Positions 7,169 through 8,897 of a stretch of DNA of 8,897 bases are shown in pieces. Both the position numbers and the translations under genes were made by a program. The notes under the pieces are model-generated. The model was not told the origin of the DNA, did no database searches, and saw nothing but the letters and a program-made list of their open reading frames with translations. The stretch is from an uncultured Odoribacter sp. (GTDB lineage Bacteria > Bacteroidota > Bacteroidia > Bacteroidales > Marinifilaceae). Position 1 is the first letter of the stretch. Each line of letters begins with the position of its first letter. Where the stretch lies: NCBI GenBank assembly GCA_934725835.1, contig CAKVCR010000104.1:1-8897 (forward strand), in the 5' to 3' direction.

Positions 7169-8356
7169 ATGAACAAATTAGCAACCTTAACCGTTGGTGC
7201 ATTCTTGACTGTTGCAACAGTTGCCAATGCTCAGCAGACAAAGGAGGAAGGCTACAAATTCACAGACATCAAGCGCCTTCCGACAACCAGTGTTAAATCA
7301 CAAGACCGTGCAGGTACCTGCTGGTCATGGTCAACCATCTCATTCCTGGAATCAGAAATCATGCGTATGGGCAAAGATTCAGTGAGCTTGGCACCTTTGT
7401 ATGTAGTGTGGAACACATACCACCAGAAAGCAGACAAATATGTGCGTATGCAAGGCAAGATGAACTTCGGTCAGGGAGGATCTTCAGCAGACGTTACCTG
7501 GGCAATCAAAGAACACGGTATCGTGCCATTGGAACTCTATTCAGGATTGAACTACGGTGAAGACGTACACGCACACGGAGAGTTGGATGCTGTATTGAAA
7601 GGCTATGTTGATGCCATTGTCAGCAATCCGAACAAAAAACTGAGCACTGCATGGAAAAGAGGATACGATGCAGTATTGAACGAATATCTGGGAGTGAAAC
7701 CTGAGAAATTCACCTGGAAAGGTAAAGAGTATACTCCGCAGACTTTCGCAACAGAGGCTTGCGGTCTGAACATGGACGACTATATCAGCCTGACCTCTTT
7801 CACACACCATCCATTCTACACCCAGTTTGCCCTTGAGGTAGCGGACAACTGGATTGGTGAAATGTCATACAACCTTCCGTTGGACGAACTGATGGATATA
7901 TTGGACAAAGCTATCGACAACGGATACACCTTCTCATGGGGTTCTGACGTATCAGAAGTAGGATTCACTCGTGACGGTCTGGCAGTTGTTCCGGACGTAA
8001 ACCTCAAAGAGATGAGCGACGCAGAAATCGCTAAATGGGTGAAAATGCCGAAATCACAGCAGAATGCAGAATTGTTGAAAAAACCGGGCAAAGAGAAAGA
8101 AATCACACAGGAATTGCGCCAGATTGAATTCGACAACCAGCTGACTACAGACGACCACGGAATGCACGTTGTAGGTAAGGCTGTCGACCAGATTGGTAAC
8201 AAATACTTCATCGTGAAAAACTCTTGGGGAGACTACGGTAAATACAAAGGATATCTGTATGCATCATATCCTTTCGTAGCTTACAAGACTACTTCTATCA
8301 TGATTCACAAAGATGCACTTCCTAAAGCTCTGAAGAAAAAATTAGGCATTAAGTAA
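7169..8356 (+). CDS. Exported C1-family cysteine peptidase, bleomycin hydrolase/PepC-like
   Basis: A 395-residue papain-fold peptidase. Residues 1-21 are a Sec signal peptide (MNKLATLTVG core, predicted cleavage after ANA before QQ, no lipobox), so the enzyme should act in the periplasm or outside. The active site is complete: oxyanion Gln45 and nucleophile Cys51 in SQDRAGTCWSWS, His330 in DDHGMHVVG, and Asn351 in VKNSWGDYG. The wide spacing between Cys and His, about 279 residues, and the HGM context point to the C1B branch (bleomycin hydrolase, aminopeptidase C) over classic papain. Members of that branch form hexamers in which the C-terminus enters the active-site cleft and gives aminopeptidase action. 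Here the protein ends LKKKLGIK, and whether it does the same is unknown. Typical C1B enzymes are cytosolic and 430-455 residues long, so this one is exported and shorter. It has its own promoter and a strong terminator. Codons favour A/T-ending and GGT/CGT forms more than ftsK does, which suggests high expression. Confidence 0.88.
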   Translation: MNKLATLTVGAFLTVATVANAQQTKEEGYKFTDIKRLPTTSVKSQDRAGTCWSWSTISFLESEIMRMGKDSVSLAPLYVVWNTYHQKADKYVRMQGKMNFGQGGSSADVTWAIKEHGIVPLELYSGLNYGEDVHAHGELDAVLKGYVDAIVSNPNKKLSTAWKRGYDAVLNEYLGVKPEKFTWKGKEYTPQTFATEACGLNMDDYISLTSFTHHPFYTQFALEVADNWIGEMSYNLPLDELMDILDKAIDNGYTFSWGSDVSEVGFTRDGLAVVPDVNLKEMSDAEIAKWVKMPKSQQNAELLKKPGKEKEITQELRQIEFDNQLTTDDHGMHVVGKAVDQIGNKYFIVKNSWGDYGKYKGYLYASYPFVAYKTTSIMIHKDALPKALKKKLGIK

Positions 8357-8394
8357 TCATTGTCTGATACATATAAACAAGAGTATAGTCATAA

Positions 8395-8438
8395 AAATGC
8401 CCCTTGAAAGTCGAGTAAATGATTTTCAAGGGGCATTT
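8395..8438 (+). terminator. Strong hairpin terminator after the C1 peptidase gene
   Basis: AAATGCCCCTTGAAA at 8395-8409 pairs perfectly over 15 bp with TTTCAAGGGGCATTT at 8424-8438, and 8410-8412 with 8421-8423 can add three weaker pairs around an 8-nt loop. The arm ends in TTT and the opposite arm begins with AAA, preceded by further A residues, so it could terminate transcription in both directions. It lies 38 bp after the peptidase stop codon. Confidence 0.85.
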
Positions 8439-8520
8439 CAATTGATGTAGAATCAAATTTCTAAAAAGACATAGTATTATACTCCTTCCAACCTTCACAT
8501 TTCTTTTGAACATTTATACC

Positions 8521-8591
8521 TCAAATATAACACATCTATAAGTCAAAGATAATGAATTGTTATCTTTAACTTATAGATGTGTTATATTTGA
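8521..8591. repeat. 71-bp near-perfect inverted repeat (32-bp arms)
   Basis: The left arm 8521-8552 and right arm 8560-8591 are reverse complements over 32 positions with a single mismatch (C8544 against A8568), separated by a 7-nt loop (TGAATTG). The arms are very A/T-rich and have no following T-tract, so this is not a standard terminator. Each arm contains TATCTTT, resembling a Bacteroides -7 box (TATCTTTG on minus, TATCTTTA on plus), but neither has a TTG at the right distance. It could be a miniature transposable element, a protein-binding palindrome or a structured RNA end. Confidence 0.85.
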
Positions 8592-8660
8592 TATAGTTTT
8601 GACATATACTTGAGCAAGAGACATGCGGGAGAAAACAGAGACTGGATATAGCCCAAAATC

Positions 8661-8699
8661 GCCCATATACTGCATATCAAAGGAAACTGCCCATATACT
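8661..8699 (+). repeat. Pair of 11-bp direct repeats
   Basis: GCCCATATACT occurs at 8661-8671 and 8689-8699, 28 bp apart start to start. A shorter GCCCA also starts at 8651. The spacing is close to three helical turns minus a few bases. Binding sites for a regulator or chance are both possible; nothing nearby identifies a regulator. Confidence 0.5.
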
Positions 8700-8736
8700 C
8701 CTTTAATAGAAAATTGCTTCAAATTGATGAAGAATG

Positions 8737-8795
8737 AATCTCTGTATATAAAAGAATGAGCCCGGTACAATACCGAGCTCACCCCTATAGAGATT
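8737..8795. other. Two-tier hairpin, possible terminator of a neighbouring gene or structured RNA
   Basis: An inner stem pairs 8757-8767 (TGAGCCCGGTA) with 8771-8781 (TACCGAGCTCA), 10 of 11 positions, around a CAA loop. An outer stem pairs AATCTCT plus TATA (8737-8743 and 8745-8748, with one bulged G at 8744) with TATAGAGATT (8786-8795). The internal loop between the stems is 8749-8756 on one side and four C residues (8782-8785) on the other. The inner stem is the only G/C-rich patch in the region. On the minus strand the inner stem is followed by TTCTTTTATA, a weak T-tract, so it may end a minus-strand transcript entering from the right. Confidence 0.6.
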
Positions 8796-8897
8796 TCAAC
8801 AATTATCACGATTAATTTAATATCTAACTTTCAAAAGTCATATCAATTTTTATGAACAAATCTCCATATCTTATCGCTGCAAAGGATATTTCAATAC

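Larger units (their letters stand above)
8439..8897. other. A/T-rich intergenic region without a convincing gene
   Basis: These 459 bp contain no open frame with a believable start and protein-like composition. The only sizeable frame is on the minus strand at 8582-8809, starts at GTG without a ribosome binding site, and ends inside an inverted repeat. What the stretch does hold is secondary structure: a 71-bp inverted repeat, a two-tier hairpin and short direct repeats, each listed separately. No tRNA, rRNA or insertion-sequence end was recognised. The next gene lies beyond the right edge. Confidence 0.6.

Noticed and set aside
8521..8591. Phase-variable invertible promoter
   Set aside because: Known Bacteroides invertible promoters have short inverted repeats around a promoter-length spacer. 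Here the spacer is only 7 nt and cannot carry a promoter, and the -7-like boxes in the arms lack a -33 partner.
8441..8739. Imperfect direct repeat (ATTGATGTAGAATCAA at 8441 and ATTGATGAAGAATGAA at 8723)
   Set aside because: Fourteen of 16 positions match, but the sequence is low-complexity and A/T-rich, so chance similarity is plausible and no flanking structure supports a mobile element.
8582..8809. Minus-strand frame of 75 codons in the intergenic tail
   Set aside because: It starts with GTG, has no ribosome binding site or promoter, overlaps the two-tier hairpin, and ends within the large inverted repeat. Its composition looks like random A/T-rich DNA.
1..8897. Prophage, insertion sequence, CRISPR array, toxin-antitoxin or defence island
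   Set aside because: No transposase, integrase, repeat-spacer array or small paired genes are visible; the gene set is chromosomal and mostly housekeeping. The CPBP protease alone is not evidence of bacteriocin immunity.

Overview
The window reads as chromosomal DNA of a Bacteroidales bacterium, most likely Bacteroides or a close relative. The main reasons are three promoters with the TATCTTTG -7 box typical of this phylum (one with TTG exactly 19 bp upstream), poor or absent Shine-Dalgarno sequences before most genes, and a large exported MG2-like protein of a type common in Bacteroides. The genus is inferred from these features and was not tested by any search.

Layout. (1) Positions 1-1796, minus strand: the N-terminal 598 codons of a large exported protein with an MG2-like (alpha-2-macroglobulin-type) domain, cut by the left edge. 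(2) Positions 1797-1925: a compact divergent promoter region with one TATCTTTG box on each strand. (3) Positions 1926-3572, plus strand: an AMP-binding acyl-CoA ligase/synthetase, closed by a strong 12-bp hairpin terminator at 3581-3616. (4) Positions 3647-6121: the DNA translocase FtsK (824 aa, four membrane segments, long acidic linker, RecA-like motor, gamma domain). It is followed 37 bp later by (5) 6159-7070, a CPBP-family membrane protease, probably on the same transcript. (6) Positions 7169-8356: a papain-fold C1B peptidase resembling bleomycin hydrolase/PepC but with a signal peptide, with its own promoter and a strong terminator at 8395-8438. (7) Positions 8439-8897: no convincing gene, but several structured elements, including a 71-bp near-perfect inverted repeat and a two-tier hairpin.

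The genes belong to general cell physiology: lipid activation, chromosome segregation at division, membrane proteolysis and envelope peptide degradation. They do not form an obvious single pathway. I see no phage, insertion sequence, CRISPR, tRNA, rRNA or defence system. The least explained DNA is the structured intergenic tail. The most notable proteins are the exported bleomycin-hydrolase-like peptidase and the truncated MG2-like envelope protein. I do not claim a new system here.
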